A stretch of DNA of 64,000 bases from the NCBI GenBank assembly GCA_026874595.1, contig CM049322.1:49951340-50015339 (forward strand). The letters are read 5' to 3'. The first letter of the stretch is position 1. Every line of letters begins with the position of its first letter. This stretch comes from Sipunculus nudus. Taxonomy: Eukaryota > Annelida > Sipuncula > Golfingiida > Sipunculidae. This document shows, piece by piece, positions 38,507-53,462 of this stretch. The translations under genes and the position numbers were made by a program. Below the pieces are notes generated by a model that had not been told where the DNA came from, ran no database searches, and saw only the letters and a program-made list of their open reading frames with translations.

Positions 38507-39545
38507 TCCAAGTATGGTCCGGCAGAAAAAGCATCCAAAGCTGCTGGGCGCAAAGATTGATGAAAAGACATGATCCTTAAATCGTCAATATGTAATGAAT
38601 AAAGTTAAATTAAAACATGAAGTTGGCAAAACGGGACTTGTTGGGTGGAAAAAGCAGTCCTAGATCTTGGGTCATATACTAAATTTCAGAACATAACACT
38701 AAGTAGCCATTTGAGCAAAATGAGATTTTGTATATATTAAAATCAGCTGACAAGCCTTATACATGTATATGTTCAAGGTTACTCTCCACGTCATTGACCC
38801 AAATCTGAATTTGGTATATCTTTGTATATCTATATCTATGCTTGGCCTAAACAACAACAAACAAAATAATCCAAAATCTTCAGCAATATCAAATTTCAGG
38901 GCTATCCTTCAAGACACTCTTTTGATATCTTATGAATAAATAATCATAAATGTATTGTTTTCACTTGAACCATATCAATTCAAGGCTAAAGTCACTCTGA
39001 TAGCTTACTGGTAGTAGGTTTTGTCCACTAAACCAATACCTGTGCACATTCATAGCGCTACAGTTTATGAGTCCTCAGGAATCAGTATTCACTGATCATA
39101 GTCAGGCCTTGCTGATAATAAATAAAGTGAATGTCACATTTGTGAAACCTTGACCTTGCAGATCTCAATTTCATGTTCATGGTAATTATTTGTGTATTTT
39201 GTCACAAAAAACAAATATCAAACATTATAAATTACCAGATAGATAGCAGAATTGGGACGATATACAGGTAACTCAACACATCAATATATCAGTATATATA
39301 ATATATGATATGATTGTTGGCAGCTCTGACAAGGGTCAATATGATAAAGTATTGCTCTTGTGATAATGGATAAAACAATGGATAACTGAAGTCACGCTTT
39401 ATATCTACATCCCATGGAAATTTACAAACGCTTGCCAGAGTGTATCAAGATATTTGAAGGTAATAAGTTGCAGCTGATTCATGTAACCTTTTCACTGGAT
39501 TCCCAAAGAGAATTCATCACCCAGTCTTTCATTTTTTTACCACAG

Positions 39546-39589
<44 letters not shown>

Positions 39590-41196
39590 AAAATGTAACG
39601 GTTCCAAATAGAAATACAAATAGGGTAACCTTTTATTATTATTATTATTGTTATTATTGTCTTCATTATTTTACCTTATTATCGTTAAACACATTAAACT
39701 TTACACTTATCTCGGTCAAATTAAAAATCTAACTGGCGACGCAGATTGAATAATTATTTTGTCTCATATATTCACACAGCGACGAGCCCACATTGTTTTA
39801 AATTTAGGTATAAATTCGCAAGATTATTAATTAATTCCGTCTATTAAAAGTGGAAAAATAATATGAAAAATATTGTAAACGGTTTAATGTTTTTTTTTTT
39901 CAACTATCACAGTATCAGTGCATAAATGAGCCATAAAATTCTCTCCGAAAATTCTCCTTGACATCAGGCTTTCCGTGGATTCTCCGACTATTAGGTCAGG
40001 CAGACGCATTATTACTTCTATATATTATCATTGTAAATAAAGCGGTGTTTTTTAGTTCCAGCAAATGTGCTTGAGAGACTAACATTAACTTATCAAAAAA
40101 TGCCGCGAAAGTGGCACCTCATGTTTCTCATTTGGGAACTGAGAGCCTATATTTATCTAGCAGATGCCAGCTACTCCTTTTGCAAACTGTGAAAAAGCAC
40201 AATCTGTTGGTACCATTTTTCTCTCTGCAGAAAAAAAAATGTTGGTGCATTTTGAAAACGCTAAAATCCTAAAAAAAATGAGCCACATATTAATGGCCCT
40301 TTAATTAGTTTGAAGTTGACACCCTTCAGCCCGGACATGTCATATTACAATTGATCCGGTGGACCCTACACAAATTGCCCAACTGCTCTCTTACTCACAC
40401 CTACTTTAGACAGACCCGGCACCTGGTGAGCGACAATGAGAGTAATCTGAACAATATCCCTGGAACATGCGTAAGTGTAACTAAGCGGTCATAGCTATGG
40501 GTATTAAGGAAATTGCGTCTGGTAGATATTTCATTTCAAAACTCAAATTGAAATCCCTAACCCTATCTATGTAGATCAACCCATGAAAATGTCTTGAAAA
40601 TGAATTGGAAATGTTGATCTTTTGGAAGCGTATGAACCCTTGAACAATTTACTGTGGTTGACTTAAAAAGTTTCTGAACCATGTGTTATTTTCCCTCTGT
40701 ATCAATGTGAGATGTTGACACTCCGGGCTACCAAAAGTAAGGCTAACATTTCACCATCCAGGGTACTTAGGATTCCACTTTTAAGTTTTTTTTTTAATAC
40801 ATATTTTTGGGTCATGCTTTGGATTCTTAATGATACCATGAAGTATACATCATCCCATGGTATACAACAAAGTCATATTAAGTCTTCAAATAATTTCCCT
40901 CGCAGCCTTTCATAATTTGTGCTTTACATACATGTAGATTCTGTCAATCGCATAATGGGGACAGGATAATGGAGATGAGTTTCAGTGGTTTAGGTACTCT
41001 TGAGTCATTAAAGGGGAAAGTGGCCTTGCCTACGCTTTTGTGAAAGAATGCATGTTAGATGTCTATTTTTATATGCACTGGAAAACGAAACAACACTAAA
41101 ACACAACAGAGCATCACAACTATTTTGGTATGAGTGAATGATTGAATATTGCATAGAAATATGTACACGTTCAACAGAGCTAATGTGTTTACATAG

Positions 41197-41198
<2 letters not shown>

Positions 41199-41254
<56 letters not shown>

Positions 41255-41276
41255 TAAAAAATATATATATATATAT
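41199..41276. repeat. TA-4 compound microsatellite, B3
   Basis: 46 bp TA run followed by the same AAAT linker and second TA run. Confidence 0.95.
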
Positions 41277-41738
41277 TCTGAAAATAACATAAATATTTAT
41301 GTAGAGATTTTATGGCGTAAGACTGAGTGTGGTGTAAATATGGGTGGAAGTTTCATGAGGTGACAAGACTTTCAGGAGTATCAACAGTTTACAGTCAGGG
41401 CTGGAATCCATATTGTCTGTGAATTATCAATGTATTTATGTGATCCGTATAGTCGGATTCGCACATTTTACCGATCCTCCAGTCTGTTAGGGTCCATGTA
41501 TAACATTGAATTAAACACAGGTATTATACAGAGCAAAATGTGAAATAGCCCTACATTGTAACCTTAATACTGCAACAATGTATAGTTGTACATCATAAAT
41601 AATTATATGAATGTAATATGACGGGGTATGACCATGGTTCAGACTATAGTTAAATTAACCATACATAATTATTATAGCAATATATCCCTTAATCAGCACA
41701 TGGTGATCTATTGTGGGGCATCCTGTTTGATCAACCAT

Positions 41739-42209
41739 CTTGCGAACATAATGAGTCAGCGCCATGTGACCAAATGGCCTGATCATGTGATCATTCCCCC
41801 ATGTTAATTCAGGTATCACCTAATTGTGAGACTATAACGGTGGCGCATGACCATATGACCTTATCATGTGATTATTTGATCCTATTGCTTCACTCAAGAT
41901 ATGACTATATATGACTATAATAGTTGTACGATCATGTGACCAGATCTTATGATGGTCTGACTATAATATTCTATAACCACTTGAGTGTATGACTGTATTA
42001 GTCAAGTATGATCATTAAATCCTGATCTTATGATCATTTGGCCATAACAAACAAAGTTCACAGAGTATTTGACTATAATAGTCATATTTGAGGTCACATG
42101 GCTATTCTTGTGAAAAATTGCTTGATATTATGTGACCATGTATAATTACACATTGTTTGATCAGGTGAAAAGGGACATTACTCTTACTGGAGTTAATCAA
42201 TCAAATGTT
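41739..42209. repeat. CATGTGA-rich zone, B3-to-A4 junction
   Basis: Copy of the junction zone with the same motif order as at B2-to-A3. Confidence 0.6.
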
Positions 42210-42595
42210 TTATTTTCACTCTTTGAATTCATGATACCTTTCAATGATTATGTATCAATGTGGTGTTATTAATTATGTGGCGTGTTGTTCTTTGATTAGG
42301 TTCTGTCATATACATGAATGTCAGGCATATACCTTTGTTTTATTATAACCTGCATCTCAAGAAACTCCAAGCAATCAGGCATATGTAGTGAGTGTATTGT
42401 GAAGTTTTTTTAGGATTAAATAACTGATGTAGACGAGGCTTACAGCGGGCTGTAATGTACCTTCAGATTGATTTTGTAAATTAATTTCAGGTAGCTTTAT
42501 ATATATATATATTAATATATGCTTTCTCATTATATACTTTCTTTGGTTTGATGATCCATATTCATTCATTTTGGTTCTATATTAGCTGAGTGGTG

Positions 42596-42606
42596 GCAGC
42601 CATTTT
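42596..42606 (-). promoter_or_regulatory. YY1-like site, A4
   Basis: Identical to the A2 site. Confidence 0.45.
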
Positions 42607-45573
42607 TGGGTAAAATAGTCCTTTCACCAGAAACCCCCAGTTTATTGTGTTATCTCTGTCCGAGTCAATATGATTCTCATCGACGTAGCAGCTGGTCTGA
42701 CACCAAAGGATCTTTTAAATAAACAATAAAAACAGATTTATAATCTTAGCTGTCAGGAAAATGCTGAGCCTCTTTGGCCGGAGGTCTTTTCTTCATACAG
42801 CAGGAAATAATAGAATGCAGCAACTGTTCCTGTTGTGATCAAAACTGATTCCAGCAGGGCCTCTTGTATGGGAGATTGGAAACTAAGGTGGTTTTAGTTT
42901 CATCAGTTAGGTGGGAGAATGGTAGTTTGTGTCATGGCAAAGAGCTGACATGTGCACTGCCTCAGAAGACTGTCAGATGCCAATATATAATAACAATGTC
43001 ACGTCACACTAAAACACAAGGGTTAACAAGACAGACTGTGGTCAGATAGATTATAATGTTACAATGGAGATAAGATTTTGGAGAATATAAATTCTCTGAA
43101 TATTTTTGATAAAAATAGAACATGTAGCAAAATCTTCACACATTCATCAATATACATGAAAATATGAATATGTATGAGATTATAGTATTATACATGATAA
43201 TAATAATAATGATGAACTTTTAGTCCCGGCAGTTCTGGAGAGGAGTTTAGATATTCATGGCAGCCAGTTTTAATAGTTTAAATCAAGTGTCAAAATGGAT
43301 TGTATGATATTTGTACATGAATGTTGAATATGCATGCAGGGAACCTTCAGAGGTACACAGTCAGGATTAGAGCTACTTTATGTAAATAACATGTACAAAT
43401 TGGTTATCATTTGCCGTGAACGACTATGGTCATATTTTGTACACATCCATATGTAAAATAATGGTCTACCAGTGAAAGTTTGTTATCGATAATATATATA
43501 TATATATATGCAGCCCTGAATTGTGCATGGTATTGATAAATAAATCCATTTAGGCATGCTTGTAATAGTGACCAGTGCACAGTTTTGCCATTTTTTTTTT
43601 TTGCAGAGCAGAAGGAATTGTATATAAATCTTGTAATTGAAATCTTGTACCAATGCCAGGCTGTGACCTTGGCTAGTTATAATAAAGCTTATTTCCTGTA
43701 TATACTGGGTTGGTCTTCTAGTACAAGTTTGTGATATATTCTCATGTCAAGTTGCTGCACTGGATGTCTTTTATGCGTCCAAAACATGTAAACATTTGTT
43801 TGATGAGTTAGAACCCCTCCCTCCAATAATACCAAATGCCATTCAAGAAGTCGGTGGAATTCACTCTCTACTAAACGTAAAAAATCTCGGAATCCGACAT
43901 CATTTATATCTCTTCTGGCAAGCTTTTGGTTATCAACATCTAAGAAAGAAAGGGGGCATGGGGAGAGGGACAGGAATTAGGTTTAAAGGATATTTATCTG
44001 TGGGTACCGGTGTTTGCATATACGTGCTGCGATTCTGTCAGAGAATTAGTTCTTTATAAATGCTATTCATGATTATCATTCATAATATTATTTAATTGTT
44101 CAGCATCAGTTGTCTGATGATCATCAACTTACACAAGAGTCGTAGGGTAAGATTTCCATATGCCTTAACATGCATATGATCACACATGGTATGGTGGTTA
44201 ACTTAGAAGAAATAGCAAAGTAATAAGGAAATACAAATTTACTTTAGTTGAGTTTAAACATTTATTTTAACATCTGTTGAAAGCAAGCGGTAAGGTTTTA
44301 CTATGTAAATCATTAGTTTACAGCGCAGCTACATGTATATCCCACCCACCTATCACATCTATGTGTCGGCTACATCGTAATTCAAATCTAAAGTCGTTAA
44401 CAGCATAATGGAAGTAACCTCCTAGTAAACCAGCATCATTTGTATATACTTATCGTGATATTCTCACTTAAAGGTGTCTGGATAAATTACTAGCAGAAGA
44501 GATGCAATAGTATCCCTGGAGTCTTAAATCCGTTTTGAACGTGTCTCAACCGGCATGGTATATAGGTGGCAGCAGAAGACTTGTTCAATGGATAAAACTG
44601 TCAAAGATGTAAGGGCATACCTCCCAAATTTCACAGCTGCCCTTGGAGAAAATCTCTCACTCTCTCACCAATAAAAGCCAATTTAAAATATCATGACTTA
44701 TGGCAAGCTTTTAGTTATTTTGTACAAAGGAGAAAGACAGTGGGTCTTGGGGAGAGGTACAAGGGTAAGGTTTCCCATAAATTCCGTTCTGTATGTGCCA
44801 CATTGTGGGTACAAATCTATGAGACAATAAGTGCTATATAAATACTATTTATTCTTATAATTATTATTTTTATTATTATATGCATTCATGCCCATATGCC
44901 TTGACATTAATAATATCACCAATGGCATGAGCGTTAACTAAGAACATATAACACAGTATAATGAATAAAGACAAATATTTACTTCAGTTGGTTTAAACAT
45001 ATTTATTTGAACAGGATAACATCTGTTCCAGCCTAGCTTTAAGATTTTCCTATGTAAAACATTCTTCGAGGGTTTTACAGCTACATGTATATCTCGCCCA
45101 CCCATCACAGCAGGCTTATCATGAAGATAAATATTCTTACCACCTCATGTAATCTGCTTTCTCTTCAGTTCCCTGTCACGGGTAAAATGCCGTGGCAATT
45201 CAGGTCGACAATAGTAATTACTATTGTGGCAGTAATTTACCCATTAAAAGCATATCAGTGCACAAAGATAATCCCACATCATACAAATTTACTAATGCCT
45301 AACTGGCAGAACTGTCCATTGCCAGATAACAAATATGGATTTCTCCCAACAGAGATACAATGATATACATAGAGTCATAAGCTTGACATTAACCCCTTAG
45401 AAATATCGCTCTATTATTTAATGTAGTTAGTTATCAACTGAAATGATGTATACTTGGCACCATGAGACTTGTTCAAAAGATAAACTATCAGATACTAGTG
45501 TATAAGGGCTTACTAATTTATACAATGATGCACAAAGCAGATCATGAGAAACGTGATAGTTTAAATTCTGTAG

Positions 45574-45587
45574 ACTGCAGGTGGCGC
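45574..45587 (+). promoter_or_regulatory. CTCF-like site, A4
   Basis: Identical 14-mer, 7081 bp after the B3 site. Confidence 0.5.
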
Positions 45588-46628
45588 TCCAAGTATGGTC
45601 CGGCAGAAAAAGCATCCAAAGCTGCTGGGCGCAAAGATTGATGAAAAGACATGATCCTTAAATCGTCAATATGTAATGAATAAAGTTAAATTAAAACATG
45701 AAGTTGGCAAAACGGGACTTGTTGGGTGGAAAAAGCAGTCCTAGATCTTGGGTCATATACTAAATTTCAGAACATAACACTAAGTAGCCATTTGAGCAAA
45801 ATGAGATTTTTTATATATTAAAATCAGCTGACAAGCCTTATACATGTATATGTTCAAGGTTACTCTCCACATCATAGACCCAAATCTGAATTTGGTATAT
45901 CTTTGTATATCTATATCTATGCTTGGCCTAAACAACAACAAACAAAATAATCCAAAATCTTCAGCAATATCAAATTTCAGGGCTATCCTTCAAGACACTC
46001 TTTTGATATCTCATGTATAAATAATCATAAATGTATGGTTTTCACTTGAACCATATCAATTCAAGGCTAAAGTCACTCTCATAGCTTACTGGTAGTAGGT
46101 TTTGTCCACTAAACCAATACCTGTGCACATTCATAGAGCTACAGTTTATGAGTCCTCAGGAATCAGTATTCACTGATCATAGTCAGGCCTTGCTGATAAA
46201 TAAATAAAGTGAATGTCACATTTGTGAAACCTTGACCTTGCAGATCTCAGTTTCATGTACATGGTAGTTATTAGTGTGTTTTGTCACAAAAAAACAAATA
46301 TCAAACATTATAAATTACCAGATAGATAGCAGAACTGGGACGATATACAGGTAAATCAACACATCAATACATCAGTATATATAATATATGATATGATTGT
46401 TGGCAGCTCTGACAAGGGTCAATATGATAAAGGATTGCTCTTGTGATAATGGATAAAACAATGGATGACTGAAGTCACGCTTGATATCTACATCCCATGG
46501 GAATTTACAAACCCTTGACAGAGTGTATCAAGATATTTGAAGGTAATAAGTTGCACCTGATTCATGTAACCTTTTTACTGGATTCCCAAAGAGAATTCAT
46601 CACCCAATCTTTCATTATTTTACCACAG

Positions 46629-46672
<44 letters not shown>

Positions 46673-48244
46673 TGTAACGGTTCCAAATAGAAATACAAAT
46701 AGGGTAACCTATTATTATTATTATAATAATTATTATTATTATCATCTTCATTATTATTATTATCTTCATTATTTTTCCTTTTGACCGTTAAACACATTTA
46801 ACTTTACACTTATCTCGGTCAAATTAAAAATCTAACTGGCGACGCAGATTGAATAATTATTTAGTCTCATATATTCACACAGCGAGGGGCCCATATTGTT
46901 TTAAATTTAGCTATAAATGCGCAAGATTATTTATTAATTCCGTCTATTAAAAATGGAAAAATAATATGAATAATATTGTAAACGGTTTAATTTTTTTTTT
47001 TTCAACAATCACAGTATCAGTGCATAAATGAGCCATAAAAATCTCTCCGAAAATTCTCCCGTGGATTCTCCGACTATAAATTCAGGCAGACGCATTATTA
47101 CTTCTATATGTTATCATTGTAAATAAAGCGGTGTTTTTCATATACATATCTGTCCAATTCTAACAGTTCCAACAAATGTGCTTGAGAGACTGACATTAAC
47201 TTATCAAAAAATGCCGCGAAAGTGGCGCCTCATGTATCTCATTTGGGAACTAAGAGCCTATAGTTATCTAGCAGATGCCAGCTTCTCCTTGGGGCAATGG
47301 TGAAAAAGCACAATCTGTTGGTACCATTTTTCTCTCTGCAGAAAAAAAAATGTTGGTGCATGATGAAAACGCTAAAATCCTATATTATCAAAAAAATAGA
47401 GCCACATATTAATGGCCCTTTAATTAGTTTGAGGTTGACTCTTCAGCCCGGACCTGTCATATTACATTTGATCCGGTGGACCCTACACAAATTGCCCAAC
47501 TGCTCTGTTACTCGCACCTACTTTAGACAGACACGGCAGTTGGTGAGCGACAATGAGAGTAATCTGAACAATTGCCCTGGAACATGCGTAAGTTTAACTA
47601 GGCGTCATAGCTGTTGGGTATTAAGGAAGTTGCGTCTGGTTAATATTTCATTTCAAACCTCAAATTGAAATCCCTAACCCTATCTATGTAGATCAACCCG
47701 TGAAAATGTCTTCAAGTTGAAAATGAATTGGAAATGTTGATCTCTTGGAAGGGTATGAACCCTGAAACAATATACTGTGGTTGACTTAAAAATTTTCTGA
47801 ACCCTGTGTTATTTTCCCTCTGTATCAATGTGAGATGTTGACACTCTGGGCTACAAAAAGTAAGGCTAACATATCACCACCCTGAGTACTTAGGATTCCA
47901 CTTTTAAGTGTTTTTAATACGTTTTTGGGTCATGCTTTGGATACTTGTTGATACCGTGAAGTATACATCATCCCATGATATACACCAAAACCTTCAGATA
48001 ATCGCATGATAGGGACAGGATAAGGAAATGAGTTTCAATGGTTTAGGTACTCTTGAGTCAATAAAGGGACAAGTGGCCTTACCTACGCTTTTGTAAAAGA
48101 ATGCATGATACATGTCTATTTTATATCCAATGGAAAATGATAAACCACTAAAACACAACAGAGCATCACAACTATTTTGGTATGAGTGAATGATTGAATA
48201 CTGCATAGAAATATGCACACGTTCAACAGAACTAATGTGTTAAC

Positions 48245-48291
<47 letters not shown>

Positions 48292-49183
48292 GAAAATAAC
48301 ATAAATATTTATGGCGTAAGACTGAGTGTGGTGTATATATGGGTGAAAGTTTCTTGAGGTTACAAGACTTTCAGGAGTATCAACAGTTTACAGTCAGGGC
48401 TGGAGTCCATATTGTCTATGAATTATAAATGTATTTATGTGATCTGTATAGTCGGATTCGCACATTATACCGATCCTCCAGTCTGTTAGGGTCCATGTAT
48501 AACATTGAATAAAACACAGGTATTATACAGAGCAAAATATGAAATAGCCCTATATTGTTACCTTAATACTGCAACTATGTATAGTTGTACATCCAATATA
48601 ATTATATGAATAAAATATGACAGGGTTTGGCCATGGTTCAGACTGTAGTTATATAAACCATACATGATTATTATAGCAATATATCCCTTAATCAGCACAT
48701 GGTGATCTATTGTGGGGCATCCTGTTTGATCAACCATCTTGCGAACAGAAAGAGTCAGCGTCATGTGATCAAATGACCTGATCATGTGATCATTCCCCCA
48801 TATAATTCAAGTATCGCCTGGTGAAAATGGTCTTGATCATAAAAAAATTGATATAACTTATCACAAGATCAAACATTTCCTTATTCAGTTTCAATGATAT
48901 TACATTTGAAATTTAAACAAGTGCTTGCCCCTGCTAATTTGATATCTGATTTCCTACCAACTAGTGTTGTTATCAAGTTATATATATATATCGTCAGCCA
49001 TCCAGTTTAGCCAGGCATATAACTTTGTTTTATTATAACCTGCATCTCAAGAAACTCTAAGCAATCAGGCATATGTAGTGAGTGTATTGTGAAGTTTTTT
49101 AGGATTAAATAACGGATGTAGACGAGGCTTACAGCGGGCTGTAATGTTCCTTCAGATTGCTTTTGTTAATTAATTTCAGGTGG

Positions 49184-49186
<3 letters not shown>

Positions 49187-49252
<66 letters not shown>
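49187..49252. repeat. TA-1 microsatellite, B4
   Basis: About 66 bp of TA with the TACATA interruption near 49231. Confidence 0.95.
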
Positions 49253-49341
49253 AATGATTAATATATGCTTTCTCATTATATACTTTCTTTGGTTTGATGA
49301 TCCATATTCATTCATTTTGGTTCTATATTAGCTGAGTGGTG

Positions 49342-49353
49342 GCAGCCATTTTG
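49342..49353 (-). promoter_or_regulatory. YY1-like site, B4
   Basis: Identical to the B1 site. Confidence 0.45.
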
Positions 49354-50233
49354 GGGTAAAATAGTCCTTTCACCAGAAACCCCCAGTTTATTGTGTTATC
49401 TCTGTCCGAGTCAATATGATTCTCATCGACGTAGCAGCTGGTCTGACACCAAAAGATCTTTTAAATAAACAATAAAACAGATTTATAATCTTAGCTGTCA
49501 GGAAAATGCTGAGCCTCTTTGGCCGGAGGTCTTTTCTTCATACAGCAGGAAATAATAGAATGCAGCAACTGTTCCTGTTGTGATCAAAACTGATTCCAGC
49601 AGGGCCTCTTGTATGGGAGATTGGAAACTAAGAAGGTTTTAGTTTCATCAGTTAGGTGGGAGAATGGTAGTTTGTGTCATGGCAAAGAGCTGACATGTGC
49701 ACTGCCTCAGAAGACTGTCAGATGCCAATATATAATAACAATGTCACGTCACACTAAAACACAAGGGTTAACAAGACAGACTGTGGTCAGATAGATTATA
49801 ATGTTACAATAGAGATAAGATTTTGGAGAATATAAATTCTCTGAATATTTTTGATAAAAATAGAACATGTAGCAAAATCTTCACACATTCATAAATATAC
49901 ATGAAAATATGAATATGTATGAGATTAAAGTATTATATATGATAATAATAATAATGATGAACTTTTAGTCCCGGCAGTTCTGGAGAGGAGTTTAGATATT
50001 TATGGCAGCCAGTTTTAATAGTTTAAATCAAGTGTCAAAATGGATTGTATGATATTTGTACATGAATGTTGAATATGCATGCAGGGAACCTTCAGAGGTA
50101 CACAGTCAGGATTAGAGCTACTTTATGTAAATAACATGTACAAATTGGTTATCATTTGCCGTGAACGACTATGGTCATATTTTGTACACATCCATATGTA
50201 AAATAATGGTCTACCAGTGAAAGTTTGTTATCG

Positions 50234-50236
<3 letters not shown>

Positions 50237-50284
<48 letters not shown>
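50237..50284. repeat. TA-2 microsatellite, B4
   Basis: 48 bp pure AT tract. Confidence 0.95.
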
Positions 50285-50287
<3 letters not shown>

Positions 50288-50587
50288 GCCCTGAATTGTG
50301 CATGGTATTGATAAATAAATCCATTTAGGCATGCTTGTAATAGTGACCAGTGCACAGTTTTGCCATTTTTTTTTTTGCAGAGCGGAAGGAATTGTATATA
50401 AATCTTGTAATTGAAATTTTGTACCATTGCCAGGCTGTGACCTTGGCTAGTTATAATAAAGGTTATTTCCTGTATATACTGGGTTTGTCTTCTAGTACGA
50501 GTTTGTGATATATTCTCATGTCAAGTTGCTGCACTGGATGTCTTTTATGCGTCCAAAACATGTAAATATTTGTTTGATGAGTTAGAA

Positions 50588-50598
50588 CCCCCCCCCCC
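50588..50598. repeat. Poly-C tract, B4
   Basis: C11, the shortest pure tract in a B copy. Confidence 0.95.
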
Positions 50599-52363
50599 AA
50601 TAATACCAAATGCCATTCAAGAAGTCGGTGAAATTCACTCTCTACTAAACGTAAAAAATCTCGGAATCCGACATCATTTATATCTCTTCTGGCAAGCTTT
50701 TGGTTATCAACATCTAAGAAAGAAAGGGTAGCATGGGGAGAGGGACAGGAATTAGGTTTAAAGGATATTTAACTCTGTGGGTACCGGTGTTTGCATATAC
50801 GTGCTGCGATTCTGTCAGAGAATTAGTTCTTTATAAATGCTATTTATGATTATCATTCATAATATTATTTAACTGTTCAGCATCAGTTGTCTGATGATCA
50901 TCAATTTACACAAGAGTCGTAGGGTAAGATTTCCATATGCCTTAACATGCATATGATCACACATGGTATGGTGGTTAACTTAGAAGAAATAGCAAAGTAA
51001 TAAGGAAATACATATTTACTTTAGTTGGGTTTAAACATTTATTTAAACATCTGTTGAAAGCAAGCGGTAAGGTTTTCCTATGTAAATCATTAGTTTACAG
51101 CGCAGCTACATGTATATCCCACCCACCTATCACATCTATGTGTCGGCTACATCGTAATTCAAATCTTAAGTCGTTAACAGCATAATGGAAGTAACCTCCT
51201 AGTAAACCAGCATCATTTAAATATACTTATCGTGATATTCTCACTTAAAGGTGTCTGGATAAATTACTAGCAGAAGAGATGCAATAGTATCCCTGGAGTC
51301 TTAAATCCGTTTTGAACGTGTCTCTGTTAAGAAAAATATCAACCGGCATGGTATATAGGTGGCAGCAGAAGACTTGTTCAATGGATAAAACTGTCAAAGA
51401 TGTAAGGGCATACCTCCCAAATTTCACAGCTGCTATGGAGAAAATCTCTCACTCTCTCATCAATAAAAGCCAATTTAAAATATCATGACTTATGGCAAGC
51501 TTTTAGTTATTTTGTACAAAGGAGAAAGACAGTGGGTCTTGGGGAGAGGTACAAGGGTAAGGTTTTCCCAAAAATTCCGTTCTGTATGTGCCACATTGTG
51601 GGTACAAATCTATGAGACAATAAGTGCTATATAAATACTATTTATTCTTATAATTATTATTTTTATTATTATATGCATTCATGCCCATATGCCTTGACAA
51701 TAATATCACCAATGGCATGAGCGTTAACTAAGAACATATAACACAGTATAATGAATAAAGACAAATATTTCCTTCAGTTGGTTTAAACATATTTATTTGA
51801 ACAGGATTACATCTGTTCCAGGCTAGCTTTAAGATTTTCCTATGTAAAACATTCTTCGAGGGTTTTACAGCTACATGTATATCTCGCCCACCCATCACAG
51901 CAGACTTATCATGAAGATAAATATTCTTACCACCTCCTGTAATCTGCTTTCTCTTCAGTTCCCTGTCACGGGTAAAATGCCGTGGCAATTCAGGTCGAGA
52001 ACAGTAATTACTATTGTGGCAGTAATTTACCCATTAAAAGCATATCGGTGCACAAAGATAATCCAACATCATACAAATTTACTAATGCCTAACTGGCAGA
52101 ACTGTCCATTGCCAGATAACAAATATAGATTTCTCCCAACAGAGATACAATGATATACATAGAGTCATAAGCTTGACATTAACCCCTTAGAAATATCGCT
52201 CTATTATGTAATGTAGTTAGGTATCAACTGAAATGATGTATACGTGGCACCATGAGACTTGTTCAAAAGATAAACTATCAGATACTAGTGTATAAGGGCT
52301 TACTAATTTTTACAATGATGCACAAAGCAGATCATGAGAAACGTGATAGTTTAAATTCTGTAG

Positions 52364-52377
52364 ACTGCAGGTGGCGC
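52364..52377 (+). promoter_or_regulatory. CTCF-like site, B4
   Basis: Identical 14-mer, 6790 bp after the A4 site. Confidence 0.5.
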
Positions 52378-53416
52378 TCCAAGTATGGTCCGGCAGAAAA
52401 AGCATCCAAAGCTGCTGGGCGCAAAGATTGATGAAAAGACATGATCCTTAAATCGTCAATATGTAATGAATAAAGTTAAATTAAAACATGAAGTTGGCAA
52501 AACGGGACTTGTTGGGTGGAAAAAGCAGTCCTAGATCTTGGGTCATATACTAAATTTCAGAACATAACACTAAGTAGCCATTTGAGCAAAATGAGATTTT
52601 GTATATATTAAAATCAGCTGACAAGCCTTATACATGTATATGTTCAAGGTTACTCTCCACGTCATTGACCCAAATCTGAATTTGGTATATCTTTGTATAT
52701 CTATATCTATGCTTGGCCTAAACAACAACAAACAAAATAATCCAAAATCTTCAGCAATATCAAATTTCAGGGCTATCCTTCAAGACACTCTTTTGATATC
52801 TTATGAATAAATAATCATAAATGTATTGTTTTCACTTGAACCATATCAATTCAAGGCTAAAGTCACTCTGATAGCTTACTGGTAGTAGGTTTTGTCCACT
52901 AAACCAATACCTGTGCACATTCATAGCGCTACAGTTTATGAGTCCTCAGGAATCAGTATTCACTGATCATAGTCAGGCCTTGCTGATAATAAATAAAGTG
53001 AATGTCACATTTGTGAAACCTTGACCTTGCAGATCTCAATTTCATGTTCATGGTAATTATTTGTGTATTTTGTCACAAAAAACAAATATCAAACATTATA
53101 AATTACCAGATAGATAGCAGAATTGGGACGATATACAGGTAACTCAACACATCAATATATCAGTATATATAATATATGATATGATTGTTGGCAGCTCTGA
53201 CAAGGGTCAATATGATAAAGTATTGCTCTTGTGATAATGGATAAAACAATGGATAACTGAAGTCACGCTTTATATCTACATCCCATGGAAATTTACAAAC
53301 GCTTGCCAGAGTGTATCAAGATATTTGAAGGTAATAAGTTGCAGCTGATTCATGTAACCTTTTCACTGGATTCCCAAAGAGAATTCATCACCCAGTCTTT
53401 CATTTTTTTACCACAG

Positions 53417-53462
<46 letters not shown>

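Larger units (their letters stand above)
28189..42058. repeat. Dimer 3 (A3+B3)
   Basis: 13870 bp. It shares two marks with dimer 4 but not with A1, A2 or A5: atatcgctc near 31532 and an ATC interruption in the ATT tract near 32871. B3 has a private taactaagcgg near 40480. Confidence 0.95.
34945..42058. repeat. Monomer B3
   Basis: 7114 bp B-type copy, nearly identical to B2 and B4. It has a C15 tract and a private G-to-A in taactaagcgg. Confidence 0.95.
42059..48819. repeat. Monomer A4
   Basis: 6761 bp A-type copy with the deletion scar at 42322-42323. It is the sister of A3 by shared marks. Confidence 0.95.
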
